Shown here in pieces: positions 10,928-21,085 of a stretch of DNA of 45,489 nucleotides (position 1 is its first letter; every line of letters begins with the position of its first letter). A model generated the notes under the pieces. It searched no databases. It was not told where the DNA came from and worked only from the letters and a program-made list of their open reading frames with translations. The position numbers were made by a program, and so were the translations under genes. The stretch comes from Mycoplasmatales bacterium (GTDB lineage: Bacteria; Bacillota_I; Bacilli_A; Mycoplasmatales; JABAAY01). The stretch spans positions 1 through 45,489 of the forward strand of contig JABABL010000006.1 of assembly GCA_014238225.1 (NCBI GenBank). Direction: 5' to 3'.

Positions 10928-11040
10928 AGTAACAAAACACAATTTAATAAATTATTTAAACTGCAATCCTTTAAGAAACATCTGTATATACTGAAACAAA
11001 ATGAATACAAATTTGAAACTCACAACACTTACAGTGTATT

Positions 11041-11046
11041 TATAAT
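11041..11046 (+). promoter_or_regulatory. -10 box for the SSB-like gene
   Basis: A perfect TATAAT lies 12 bases before the ATG at 11059, implying a leader of only about 5 bases. The 131-base gap after the mannosidase gene (10928-11058) otherwise holds no ORF, tRNA or clear hairpin. TTGAAA at 11013 is too far (22 bases) to be a good -35. Confidence 0.5.
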
Positions 11047-11058
11047 TTTATTGTAGAT

Positions 11059-11412
11059 ATGATTAACAACATTGTTTTATTGGGAAAAATTTCCCAAAAG
11101 CCAAAAACCAGTAATGAGCGTATTCAAAAAGGAACGGAACAAGAACTATTATTCTTTTATTTAAAAATTGAGAAACCTTTCTTTCAACAGGAAAAACAAA
11201 ACGATATTTATTTTGTCAAATGTTTGATCAATCAAAATTTAGCAAAATATAGAATACCTCTAATGCACGAAAATAGTGTAGTTTGCGTAAAAGGAAGACT
11301 TACATCGGAATCCTCCAATGTAGATGAAGAGATTCTTAACAAAACATTAGCTGTTACCGTGGAAAGAATAACTATAATTAGCGAAAATAGCGACAATATA
11401 ACATACAATTAA
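11059..11412 (+). CDS. Single-stranded-DNA-binding (SSB/OB-fold) protein
   Basis: A 117-residue protein beginning MINNIVLLGKISQKP, the strand-1 pattern of SSB proteins (MNxVxLxGRLxxxP). A middle section (FVKCLINQNLAKY, then VVCVKGRLTSE) matches the OB-fold strands KxAEx...G...xVxGRL. It lacks the long disordered tail with acidic tip found in canonical SSB. It may be a second SSB or a PriB-like protein; the principal ssb, usually beside rpsF/rpsR, is not here. It lies 3 bases upstream of thyA and so leads this operon. Confidence 0.7.
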   Translation: MINNIVLLGKISQKPKTSNERIQKGTEQELLFFYLKIEKPFFQQEKQNDIYFVKCLINQNLAKYRIPLMHENSVVCVKGRLTSESSNVDEEILNKTLAVTVERITIISENSDNITYN

Positions 11413-11415
11413 TTT

Positions 11416-12285
11416 GTGAAAGAATATATAAACCTTTGTAAAACAATCCTAGAAAAAGGAGAGGAAAGAGACGACAGAACAGGAACAGGAGTTAGGTCGT
11501 ATTTTGGTGTTCAAAATAGATATAACTTGGAAGAATCTTTCCCCTTACTAACAACTAAATTTCTCTCATTTCGCTTGGTTCTTCGCGAATTATTATGATT
11601 CATAAGCGGAAATACAAACATTAAGTATTTGATAGATAATAACGTTCATATCTGAAGTGCGTGACCTTACCAAAAATTTTTGAAGGAAAATCCTTCTGCC
11701 AATGTTTCTCTAGAACTATTTGAAGAAAAAGTCAAAAATGATGATTCTTTTAGTAACAAATGAGGCGAAATTGGCCCCGCATATGGTAAGCAATGAAGAG
11801 ATTTTCTTGGTGTAGACCAAATAAACGAACTCTTGCAGAACTTAAAGAATAATAAGTTTTCACGAAGACACATTGTAACTGCCTGAAATCCTACTGAAAT
11901 TAAAAAAATGCTGCTTCCTCCGTGCCATTCGTTATTTCAATTTTATGTGTCATCTTCTAACGAATTATCATGCCAACTATACCAACGAAGCGGCGATGTT
12001 TTTTTAGGTGTTCCCTTTAATATTGCCAGCTACTCTCTCTTGACGCTGATTATTGCGAAGACATTAGACTTAAAGCCAAAAGAATTTATCCACACAATTG
12101 GCGATGCTCACATCTATAGAAATCATTTAAAGCAAGTGGAGGAACAAATTTCTAGACTTCCCAAAAAACTACCAAATGTGCTCATTAAAGCGAAATATTC
12201 ACGTTTAGAAGATTATAAATACGAAGACTTCGAACTTCAAAACTATGAACACTGACCACGAATTAAAGGAAAGATTAGCGTCTAA
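11416..12285 (+). CDS. thyA: Thymidylate synthase
   Basis: Methylates dUMP to dTMP using methylene-tetrahydrofolate. The GTG start at 11416 gives the family N-terminus and early substrate loop ([15 protein letters not shown]). The catalytic cysteine is in [31 protein letters not shown] and the terminal [10 protein letters not shown] are the dUMP and folate sites. It is 289 aa including a family-typical insertion, with many UGA=Trp codons. The stop TAA overlaps the folA ATG by one base, so thyA and folA are translationally coupled, as expected because ThyA turns its cofactor into dihydrofolate. Confidence 0.96.
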
Positions 12286-12749
12286 TGATTAAAATTATTA
12301 CAGCTATGACAAGTCAGAAAATTATTGGAAAAGGAAAAGTATTGCCTTGAAGAATAAAAGAAGAGTTGGCTCATTTTAAAAAAACAACACTTAACAACAC
12401 GATTATTTTCGGACAAACCACTTATCAAAATATTCCTTCACTAAAAGAACGAACAATAATAGTTATGAGCAATGATGTGTCGTTTATTCCAAACAAAAAC
12501 GATACAGTGCTAAGAAGATTGGATGAAACATTCCTGAATCAATACAAAGGAGAAAAAGACCTTTATGTTTGTGGTGGTGCAACAATATATAAACTGTTTT
12601 TACCCCACACAGACGAGTTAATAATTTCTTATATAAAACACAATTACCCTGGTGATGTACTTTTTCCTAATTTTAATACAGAGCAGTTCAAATTAATTCG
12701 TAGTGAAAACTATAGTGAGTTTGTTGTAAAATATTTTCAAAGGTTATAA
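12285..12749 (+). CDS. folA: Dihydrofolate reductase
   Basis: Reduces dihydrofolate to tetrahydrofolate with NADPH, recycling the ThyA product. [18 protein letters not shown], then LPWRIKEELAHFKKTT, FGQTTYQNIP, RTIIVMS and YVCGGATIYKLFLP are the classic folate- and NADPH-binding blocks in order. It is 154 aa, a normal length. Two early UGA codons are Trp or near-Trp positions, including the conserved LPW. The start is the ATG formed by the thyA stop (TAATG). Confidence 0.95.
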
Positions 12750-12751
12750 AT

Positions 12752-13543
12752 ATGAATTTCTTCAGACAAATTATTGGAACAGTTTTTCTTCTTTCCAAAC
12801 TTATAAAAGCAAAAAAATGAAAAAAGAAGTTAATTGAGAATCCCGACTTCAAATCGATTCAGGACATTGATAAATTACTGCTAACTGTTTACAAAGGAAT
12901 CGTTTGAACAAAAGGAATTAGAATAACAATAACCGGAAAAGAAAACATTCCCAAAAAAGCCAGTGTTATTTGTGCTAATAATCAAAGTCCATTTGATGCA
13001 ATTATTATTTCTTCAATTTTCGAATACAATTGCACATCATTTTTGATTAAGGAAAATTCTGTTAATAAAAAAGTTAACTCTTTGTTGGGTGCTGTTAAAT
13101 TGTTAGGTTGTGTAATATTTATAGATCAAGATCAAAAAAACGATAGCGTAATGATTTTAAAGTCCATCAAGAAAACAATAATAGACTTAAGAAAATCCAT
13201 GATTGTTTTTCCGGAAAAGAAAATGAGTTCGGGGAAAAAAGTAAACACTTTTCAATCTGGTATTTTACAAATTGGTTACGATTGCTACTCACCAATTATC
13301 CCAACAGCAATCAAGGGATCTGACGCTTTAATGAAAAAAGATTCTAAAAACAGAGATATTGAAATAGTATTTCATAAACCAGTTGTGCCACAACGCTTTT
13401 TAAATATGCAGCGCACACATCTAACAGAAATAATACAAAGAACTATTAAAGAGGAATTAAAAAAAGAAAAGAAGCCTTTTGTTAAACCACGCAAAAAAAA
13501 CAAAGTAAATAACATTAAAAAGAAGAATGCACAAAAAAGATAG
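12752..13543 (+). CDS. plsC: 1-acyl-glycerol-3-phosphate acyltransferase homologue with altered active site
   Basis: The fold matches PlsC: a short N-terminal hydrophobic stretch, then an acyltransferase domain in which CANNQSPFDA (residues 74-83) stands where the family has NHxSxxD. The catalytic His is Asn77 (codon AAT at 12980-12982). The second motif, normally FPEGTRSR, reads FPEKKMSSG (153-161), keeping the Glu but not the Gly-Thr-Arg. The C-terminus is a long Lys-rich tail. It is 263 aa. It lies 3 bases after folA and overlaps scpA by 17. It may be inactive, may use another mechanism, or may have a different role; the fold assignment is firm, the activity is not. Confidence 0.8.
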
Positions 13544-14315
13544 CAAGGTTTTCCGTCAAAAACAAAATCTTGATTTGAACATTGATAACTACAGTGGGTC
13601 CTATGAAAAATTACTAGATCTTGTTCAAGAGAAAAAAATTGATTTACTTAACATAAACTTACTAGAAATAATTGAACAGTTTATAGAGTTTGTTAACGAA
13701 CTCAGCGCTAAGGATTTGGATGGAGCTTCGGAGTATCTTGCCATGTCTGCATATTTGCTACAAGTTAAAAGTAAGTATTTAATTCCAAAAGAAAAGTTGG
13801 AGCTAGAGGATCTTGAAACAGGATCATCAGAAAAGGAACTTTTCAAAAGAATCATGATTATGAAAACATATCGTGAGATTACTGATATATTCAGAGTTTC
13901 AGAGAAGGAAAGAGCCAAGCTTATCGACAAACCAGTGAGCGATTTAACCCCATATAATGTCAAAACAACCGATGAGGAAATTCTTTTTCATCAGAACTTG
14001 AGTATTGCGACTTTATACAGTTCGATTGAAAAGATGCACGGGCGTATTCGTGAAAACTTTACACCACCTGCCACAGTTAAAATCGATATGATTTCACCAG
14101 AGGAAAGAACAGCGGACATTATGAAAATTCTTCAGCAAAAAAAAGGTGAGAAAATTTTCTTTTCTGAGCTATTTGTAACGAAAACCAAAGCTTATGTAAT
14201 CGCTACATTTCTAGCTCTCTTGGATCTTGTAAAAAATAGAATAATCGATGTATTTCAAGCTGCAGTATTTGATAAGATTTATGTTGTTTACGGAGAGGAA
14301 GATAATGAACTATAA
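13527..14315 (+). CDS. scpA: Segregation and condensation protein A
   Basis: The kleisin subunit bridging SMC heads in the bacterial condensin. The N-terminus shows the ScpA pattern YSGSYEKLLDLVQEKKIDLLNINLLEI, followed by YLAMSAYLLQVKSKYLIPKE. The C-terminal winged helix (FFSELFVTKTKAYVIATFLALLDL) binds the second SMC head. It is 262 aa and uses no UGA codon. It overlaps plsC by 17 bases and scpB by 11, the usual scpA-scpB arrangement followed by rluB, as in Bacillus. Confidence 0.95.
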   Translation: MHKKDSKVFRQKQNLDLNIDNYSGSYEKLLDLVQEKKIDLLNINLLEIIEQFIEFVNELSAKDLDGASEYLAMSAYLLQVKSKYLIPKEKLELEDLETGSSEKELFKRIMIMKTYREITDIFRVSEKERAKLIDKPVSDLTPYNVKTTDEEILFHQNLSIATLYSSIEKMHGRIRENFTPPATVKIDMISPEERTADIMKILQQKKGEKIFFSELFVTKTKAYVIATFLALLDLVKNRIIDVFQAAVFDKIYVVYGEEDNEL

Positions 14316-14925
14316 AGCCGGAATCGAAGGACTATTATTTTTGGTTGGTGATGAAGGTGCAAGCCTTAAGGAAATTTCAAAAATTTTTGAAATTAAAATT
14401 GCTGAAGTAAAAGGAATAATAGAAGAATTAAAAAATGACTTAGAATCAGAAGATCGCGGTCTTGGCATAATAGAATACAACGGTAAATTAAAATTCACCA
14501 CCAAACAACAGTATTTTGATTTTTATACAAAACTTGTTGAGGAGAAGAAAAAAAGAGGACTAAGTCAAGCAGCATTGGAAACATTAGCTATTATTGCTTA
14601 CAATCAACCGTTTTCAAGAAGTGAAATCGAAAATATCAGAGGAATCGCTGCAGATGGAATGATTTACAAACTTAAAAACCTGGGTTTTATAAAAGAAAGT
14701 GGCAGAAGTGAAAAACCAGGCAAACCAATGATGTACGAAGTAACGGGTAAATTTTTTGATATTTTTAAATTAAAATCTTTAAAGGAACTTCCACCTTTAA
14801 CTAAGTTGTCATTAGAGCAAGAGAGCGATTTATTTGGTTCTGAAGAACTAGAAACAGTAATCGAAAACAATGTCGAGGGGAAAAAAACTTTGCCTTTAGA
14901 AGATGTTGAACAGGAAGATCAATAG
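14305..14925 (+). CDS. scpB: Segregation and condensation protein B
   Basis: The partner of ScpA in the SMC condensin complex. It consists of two winged-helix domains: MNYKAGIEGLLFLVGDEG opens the first, and LSQAALETLAIIAYNQPFSRSEIENIRG is the hallmark of the second. The ATG at 14305 is chosen over the upstream in-frame TTG at 14248 because it gives the family start MxxKxxIEgLLF and overlaps scpA by only 11 bases. The acidic C-terminal tail (about 40 aa) is disordered, as in other ScpB proteins. It is 206 aa. Confidence 0.95.
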   Translation: MNYKAGIEGLLFLVGDEGASLKEISKIFEIKIAEVKGIIEELKNDLESEDRGLGIIEYNGKLKFTTKQQYFDFYTKLVEEKKKRGLSQAALETLAIIAYNQPFSRSEIENIRGIAADGMIYKLKNLGFIKESGRSEKPGKPMMYEVTGKFFDIFKLKSLKELPPLTKLSLEQESDLFGSEELETVIENNVEGKKTLPLEDVEQEDQ

Positions 14926-14940
14926 AAGGAATTTAATACT

Positions 14941-15684
14941 ATGAGACTAGGAAAATTTATTGCCAATTCAGGATTTTGCAGCAGGAGAAAAGTTAAGGAG
15001 TATTTAGAAAATAATAAAGTTTTGGTAAACGGTAATTTAACAAAGGACTTTTCTTTAGAAATCAGTAGTAGAGACAGAGTCATTATCAATAAAAAAACAC
15101 TACGTTTGCCTGACTTAGTAACATACATATTGAATAAACCTGAAAAGTGCATCAGCACAACCAACGACGAAAAGGGTCGAAAAACAGTTGTGGAGTGCAT
15201 TAGAACAAGAGACAGCATATATCCAGTGGGAAGACTAGATTACAACACCAAAGGACTTATTTTGTTAACAAATGATGGTGATTTCGCCAACAGAATGATG
15301 AAACCCAACAACGAGATTCTAAAGGTGTACATGGCCAAATTTAGTGGGTTTTATAACGAAAGAGAGATCAAAGCATTTGTAAAGGATAAGAAAACAAAAG
15401 AAAATGGATTTATCGGTAAAATTAAAATTGAACTTGTTTCCTTTAACCAACCAAAAAGAAATGGATATCTAAAAATTTATATATATTCTGGGAAAAATCA
15501 TGTTATCAAAAATATTTTGTCTGATTTGAATTTAAGTTGTTTGAAATTAAAAAGAATCCAGTACCATTTTCTTGGTTTGAATAATTTGTCGGATGGACAA
15601 TACATAAAGGCCAATAGAAAAATTATCGACGTGTTAAACAAAACTCCAGAAGAAGAGTTTTACAGACCATTAGTTTGAGTCTAA
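14941..15684 (+). CDS. rluB: RluB/RsuA-family 23S rRNA pseudouridine synthase
   Basis: An N-terminal S4 domain (MRLGKFIANSGFCSRRKVKEYL) precedes the synthase domain with YPVGRLDYNTKGLILLTNDG, containing the catalytic Asp, and ends with SGKNHVIKNIL. The standard-code stop at 15676 is a UGA. With UGA=Trp the protein gains W-V and stops with TAA at 15682, giving 247 aa. It lies 15 bases after scpB in the conserved scpA-scpB-rluB order, and its tail converges with ppa, overlapping it by 15 bases. Confidence 0.93.
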
Positions 15685-16230
15685 TAATTTCGTAAGTTTC
15701 TTAACTAACGCAGGTTTTCCGTTTTTTTGCAAAAATTCAAAATATTCATTGTTAAATTTTGTACAAACTTCTAGGGTATCGATTGCTTTTGCTGTATTAG
15801 ATCAGCCATTTATTTGAACAATATCTTTTCCCTTTTCAATATTCTTGTAATTTTCTAAAAAATCAGTAAATTTTTGCTTTGTAAAAACAGGAATACTTTC
15901 TAGATCGGTGTAATGTTGAAATTCTGGATCAGAAGATATCACACCAACAAGTTTAGTGTCTATTTCTCCTGCATCAATCATGTTTATTTGTCCAATAAGT
16001 CTCACATTAACAAATACTCCAACGGCTAGGGATTCGTTGCTAATTATTACAACATCTAAAGGATCACCGTCGTAGTCTAGGGTATTTTCTACATATCCAT
16101 AATTAAATGGATATCGCATTGCAGAATGTAATATTCTATCCACCACTATTTTATTTTCTATCGGGTCATATTCATATTTAATTTTTGAGTTTAGGGGTAT
16201 CTCAATACGCACATCAATATTTTTTTTCAT
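15670..16230 (-). CDS. ppa: Inorganic pyrophosphatase (family I)
   Basis: Hydrolyses pyrophosphate from biosynthetic reactions. Family I residues are clear: IEIPLNSKIKYEYDP, then RYPFNYGYVENTLDYDGDPLDV with the metal-binding DxDPxD, and GVISSDPEF. Translating through the UGA at about 15813 as Trp (INGWSNT) extends the protein past the core by about 45 residues to TAA, giving 186 aa, the normal bacterial length; GW is conserved there in homologues. AAAGGAG precedes the ATG. The gene overlaps rluB tail to tail. Confidence 0.95.
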
Positions 16231-16255
16231 TTGTTTCTCCTTTGTTTATATAATA

Positions 16256-16263
16256 ATTATAAT
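16256..16263. promoter_or_regulatory. Palindromic -10 element between ppa (-) and the 16291 gene (+)
   Basis: ATTATAAT is its own reverse complement. It reads TATAAT rightward at 16258-16263 (27 bases before the ATG at 16291) and TATAAT leftward at 16261-16256 (25 bases before the ppa ATG). The near-equal spacing suggests one bidirectional promoter. Another rightward TATAAT lies at 16249-16254. Confidence 0.5.
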
Positions 16264-16290
16264 ATTAATAAAAAGTAACGACAACAAAAC

Positions 16291-16995
16291 ATGAAAATTT
16301 CAAACAGAAAAGAAACACCACAAGAAACTAGAAAATTTTATTATCGAGAATTACGAGAACAAATCAGGACGGAGAACGAACAAAATAAGTTCACATTACG
16401 AAGTGAAAAAATTTTGGAACAGTATCAAGAAAAGTTAAAAAGTTTTAACTTGGTCATTAGAGAAGGAAATGCAGTTATTCCAGAGACCTTAGATGTTTAT
16501 GGTCGTAAAATTTACGATAAAAAAAACAAAAATCAAGACTTACTAACTTTATTCAAAGAAAACTCAATAGTTGATCGTTATTTTGAATCCAACTTAAATC
16601 AACTGCAGTTTTGTAAAAGTAGTGAATTGGATTTAACAAATTCATTAATGTCCAAATACGAAAAAATTAAGAACCCAGAGATTTCAGAAATTCAAAAATT
16701 TCTGGAGGAAAACATAATTACTGACAATTCACAAAACACAATAAGCGTGAATGAAAAAGTTAAACGAATTTTGGAAAGTACTTCTCCTAATATCGGATCT
16801 GATTTTAACAAAGAACTGAAAACACAAAAAGAGATTACGCAAACCATAACTCAAAGATTAAATATTACAGGACCAATTAAACCAAGAAATGAAAAAATAT
16901 ATGCTGCTAAATATTTTGTTTTGGCATTTTTTGTTTTTTCATTATTTACCTTAGTTATACTTGCAATTCTTTTTGTAGCAGGAGTTATTTCCTAA
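16291..16995 (+). CDS. Hypothetical protein with C-terminal membrane anchor
   Basis: A 234-residue protein: a long, charged, helix-rich cytoplasmic region (residues 1-205, starting MKISNRKETPQETRKFYYRE) and one hydrophobic segment near the C-terminus (about 208-232, FVLAFFVFSLFTLVILAILF), so it is tail-anchored or single-pass. I recognise no enzymatic motif. It directly abuts cmk (the stop is followed at once by the cmk ATG), so it is co-transcribed with cmk-der. Its function is unknown. Confidence 0.75.
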   Translation: MKISNRKETPQETRKFYYRELREQIRTENEQNKFTLRSEKILEQYQEKLKSFNLVIREGNAVIPETLDVYGRKIYDKKNKNQDLLTLFKENSIVDRYFESNLNQLQFCKSSELDLTNSLMSKYEKIKNPEISEIQKFLEENIITDNSQNTISVNEKVKRILESTSPNIGSDFNKELKTQKEITQTITQRLNITGPIKPRNEKIYAAKYFVLAFFVFSLFTLVILAILFVAGVIS

Positions 16996-17627
<632 letters not shown>

Positions 17628-17637
<10 letters not shown>

Positions 17638-18932
17638 CAATTATAGGAAAACCTAATGTAGGTAAATCCACTCTCTTTAACCGATTAATAGGTAAAAGAG
17701 TTGCAATTACAGAAAAAGTTGCGGGAGTTACAAGAGACAATAATAAACGTGCCTTGGTATGAAAAAATAAGTCAGTTAATATTTGAGATACCGGAGGATT
17801 GTTTGATGATGGTGTATATTCCGAACACATATACAATAAAATAAATGAATTACTAAAAGACATTAATCTAGTATTTTTCGTTATTGACGGAAGCAGACCG
17901 TTGGATAAAAGAGACGAAGCAATCTCTAACCTTCTTAGAAAATGTGGTGTCAATGTTTGATTAGTAATAAACAAGTCAGATAAAATTAGTGATGCAAGCG
18001 CATATACAGATTTTTATACATTATCTTTTGATAACCATTATTTCATAAGTTCAGCACACGGCAACGGTACAGGACTTTTGTTGGATGATGTTTTCAATTC
18101 TGAAACTTACCTTTCGCAATCCAAGGATATTGATAGAAATTTCTTCAGAATTATAATTTGTGGGCAACCGAACGCCGGCAAATCTTCTATTTTTAATATC
18201 TTGATTAAAAACGAATTGTCAATTATTTCTGAAATACCCAACACAACAAGAGATAGCATTGCCGCACAGTACATGTTGCCTGATCAAAGTATTGTTGAAT
18301 TTGTCGATACCGCAGGAATGAAAAGACCAGGTAAAGTTAAAGAAAAAGTTGTGAAGTACAGCGTTTTAAGAACTTTGGAAAATTTACAAAAAAGTGATCT
18401 TGCTCTCTTGGTAGTGGATTGTACACAAGGAATGACACATCAAAATCTACGAATTCTAGGATATGCAGAAGAGCACAAAGTAGCAACTGTATTAGTTTTC
18501 AATAAATTTGATTTATTAGAGTTCTCCCCCAAAGAGAAGAAAGAAATTACTGATAATTTTAGAAGAAATTATCCAAATTTAGTTTGAATGCCAGTTATCT
18601 TTGTTTCAACTTTCAATGTGAAAAGTGTTTCGAAGATTACAAAGTTGATTATGGAAATTCGAGAAAATCTCAATACAAAAATTCCAAAAAATGTTCTTAA
18701 TAGATTAGTGAAAAAGATTTTGTTTTTACAAAGCGCGGTTAATCCTGCTAATAGTACAACTATTAGTCACGGATATCAAATTGATGAAAAAAACAGGATG
18801 AAGTTTTTGTTTTTCGTTAGAGGCAGAAAAGAAATGCATTTTAGTAGAAAGCGTTTTGTTGAAAACGAAATGCGAAAAAACCTCCAAATCAAAAATATTC
18901 CTTTCATCGTTAAATTTAAAAATTCTAGATAA
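17628..18932 (+). CDS. der: Ribosome biogenesis GTPase Der (EngA)
   Basis: A double-GTPase needed for 50S assembly. The first G domain begins [16 protein letters not shown] with DTGG and NKSD. The second begins [17 protein letters not shown] with DTAGM and NKFD. A C-terminal KH-like domain ends with [13 protein letters not shown], matching the family's PI-x-F end. It is 434 aa, a normal length. Several UGA codons are Trp, including one in the first G2/G3 region (IWDTGG). It overlaps cmk by 10 bases. Confidence 0.96.
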
Positions 18933-18958
18933 CACCTTTCAAACAGTTGTTTATGTAG

Positions 18959-18964
18959 TAATAT
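18959..18964 (+). promoter_or_regulatory. -10 box for gpsA, leaderless arrangement
   Basis: TAATAT at 18959-18964 ends 7 bases before the ATG at 18972. No Shine-Dalgarno is present, so a leaderless transcript is likely. Confidence 0.4.
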
Positions 18965-18971
18965 AAATTTT

Positions 18972-19964
18972 ATGATTAACGACAAAATTTTATTTGTTGG
19001 GTTTGGCGCATACGGAAGTGTTTTAGCAAATGTTGCTTCCCAGAATTGCGATAATGTTTATGTTTGAGACATAAATAAGAAAAAATTAAATGACTTCAAA
19101 AGTACAAGACTTTTGCCAAGTCTATTTGACTATTACGAATTTAGAAGAAATATTAATGTTATCGAAGATTTTGAAGAAGCATTGAAGGGATCGAAATATA
19201 TAGTTTTATCAGTTCCTTCTAAAAACATTATTGATGTCATTGAACAACTAAATAAATCGCTACACCACAAAGTACACATAATATCAATCGCTAAGGGATT
19301 TGTTCCAAATACAGAAGAATCGGTTTATAGTTTAACAAAAAACAATTTAAAAAAGGAACTACTAGGTAGTTTTTCAGTTTTATCAGGACCAAGTCATGCA
19401 AGAGAAATAATCGAGAATAAACTTACTGGGGTGAATGTAGCTTCTGATAGCAAACAAGTGGGGAATGTAATATGCAACATTTTTGCAACTGATAATTTCT
19501 ATGTAAAACAAATTCCAAACATTCAGGAATTAATTTTTTGCGGTGCCTTAAAAAATGCTTATTCTGTTGGTGCTGGATTAATAAGAGCTTTGTATAATTC
19601 ACGAAACACAAGTGCTTTATATTTAAATAAAGCGTTCAACGAAATGAAACATATTTTGAGAGTCTTGGGTATGAATCCAGAAGTTGCTTCTGAATTGTGT
19701 GGATTGGGAGATTTAATTGTTACTGGAACAACTAAAATGTCTAGAAACTACCGAGCAGGTTTTGAATTCGGTATTCACAAATCCGCTATAAGAATATTTG
19801 AAGAAAGTCAAAGAAGCACAATTGAAGGAATACACTCGATAAGTGTTTTACGTAAAATTTTAAAGAAAAGAAAAGAAAAAGCAGTGATAATCGACGCTCT
19901 ATTTGAAGTGTTGTTTCAAGGCAAAAATACAAACATTTTTAATGTAACTTTAGTAAAAAAGTAG
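18972..19964 (+). CDS. gpsA: Glycerol-3-phosphate dehydrogenase [NAD(P)+]
   Basis: Reduces dihydroxyacetone phosphate to glycerol-3-phosphate for phospholipid synthesis. The Rossmann motif is VGFGAYGSVLAN near the start. LSVPSKNI, ISIAKGFV, LSGPSHAREI and the catalytic Lys in FCGALKNAYSVGAG are in family order, and LGDLIVTGTTKMSRNYRAG completes the signature. It is 330 aa. The ATG at 18972 brings in the whole nucleotide-binding motif and requires reading a UGA as Trp (VWDINK). Confidence 0.95.
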
Positions 19965-19981
19965 ATACATAAAGCTTTTTA

Positions 19982-20017
19982 TGTTAATATACCTAATATA
20001 AATATATTCAAAAGGAG
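19982..20017 (+). promoter_or_regulatory. Extended -10 and ribosome binding site for the HU gene
   Basis: TGTTAATAT at 19982-19990 is a possible extended -10. AAAGGAG at 20011-20017 is a strong Shine-Dalgarno 6 bases before the ATG at 20024. Together they give a normal short leader, unlike the leaderless neighbours. Confidence 0.5.
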
Positions 20018-20023
20018 AAAAAA

Positions 20024-20299
20024 ATGAATAAAAAATATTTAATACAAGAAGTAGCAGAAGCTACAAACATGTCTAAAGTGGACACAACAAAAGTAATTGA
20101 TTCCTTTCTTGAGTCAATTGAAAAATGCCTAGTAAAAGATGAAAAAGTTGCACTAGCAGGTTTTGGAATATTTTCTGTTACAGCAAGAAAAGCACGTATG
20201 GGAGTTAATCCTAAAACTGGTGAAAAAATTAAAATCGCCGCTTCTAACGCTGTTAAGTTCAAATCATCAAAGAATTTAAAAGAATTAGTTAACAAATAA
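20024..20299 (+). CDS. hup: DNA-binding protein HU
   Basis: A small nucleoid protein that bends and compacts DNA as a dimer. The 91 residues show the HU/IHF layout: two N-terminal helices (LIQEVAEATNMSKVDTTKVI), VALAGFGIFSVTARKARMGVNPKTGEKI, where GFG and NPxTGE are the signature and the arm contains the minor-groove Pro, and a final helix. It has the best Shine-Dalgarno in this part of the window, consistent with high expression. No UGA codons are used. Confidence 0.97.
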   Translation: MNKKYLIQEVAEATNMSKVDTTKVIDSFLESIEKCLVKDEKVALAGFGIFSVTARKARMGVNPKTGEKIKIAASNAVKFKSSKNLKELVNK

Positions 20300-20341
20300 T
20301 CTGATTTTTCTCTACTAAAAACATTCATATTTCATAGTTTT

Positions 20342-21061
20342 ATGGGTTTAGGAACAAATGCATTAATAGTCATTGGTGTATTTGTTTTTGTATTTGTACT
20401 CACTATTTTAGCAAGTGTAGGCTCGCATTATTTCTTCCGCAATACATACGATAAATTTACTAAGTACACAACAATATTTGCTAAATCTGGTCAAAAAGTC
20501 GCAGAAGAAATTTTAAGTTTGAAAGGTGTTTTTGATATTCAAGTAGAAAAAGTTGACAGACATTTAAGCGATAATTTCAATCCTAAGTCAAAAATCATTT
20601 CTTTATCTCCAGAAGTGTTCGAGAATAACACAATTAGCTCACAGGCAGTGGCATCACACGAAGCATTTCATGCTATTCAATACAAAACACAATCCAAATT
20701 ATTAAGGTTTAGAACTTGACTTGTTCCGTTTGCGGGAGTTGCTAACTTTTTACTAGTAGGAATAATAGTGATATCAATATTATTTACTCCTTTTTCACTA
20801 TTTCAAAACACCCCTTTAATTTCTGCTTTTATCGTTGTTGATTGTGTTTTGATATTGTTTCAAGGAGTAAGTGCGATTACCGAAATAGATGCCTCAGCAA
20901 GAGCGATTAGATACTTTAAAGAGACACGATCTCTTACAAAAATAGAAAGAGCAACATTTAAAAAAGTATTGATTGCCGCGGGCAGCACTTATGTTTCAGG
21001 ATTTTTTAGTGCCTTACTTACATTGATTCCTTTTATTATTATAATAAGTCTGAACAATTAG
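20342..21061 (+). CDS. Membrane zinc metallopeptidase, YugP family
   Basis: A 239-residue membrane protein with the zinc site HEAFHAIQ around residue 103 (HExxHA of the neutral zinc metallopeptidase family that includes Bacillus YugP) and a downstream EIDASARA segment supplying the third ligand. Hydrophobic segments lie at about 8-28, 128-150, 155-175 and 215-237. The substrate is unknown. It reads through one UGA=Trp (FRTWLVP). It stands between HU and the DnaD-like gene, with a 42-base gap upstream. Confidence 0.85.
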
Positions 21062-21073
21062 CCAAGATTTATT

Positions 21074-21079
21074 TAAAAT
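21074..21079 (+). promoter_or_regulatory. -10 box for the DnaD-like gene, leaderless arrangement
   Basis: TAAAAT at 21074-21079 ends exactly 6 bases before the ATG at 21086, with no Shine-Dalgarno. Confidence 0.35.
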
Positions 21080-21085
21080 ATATAT

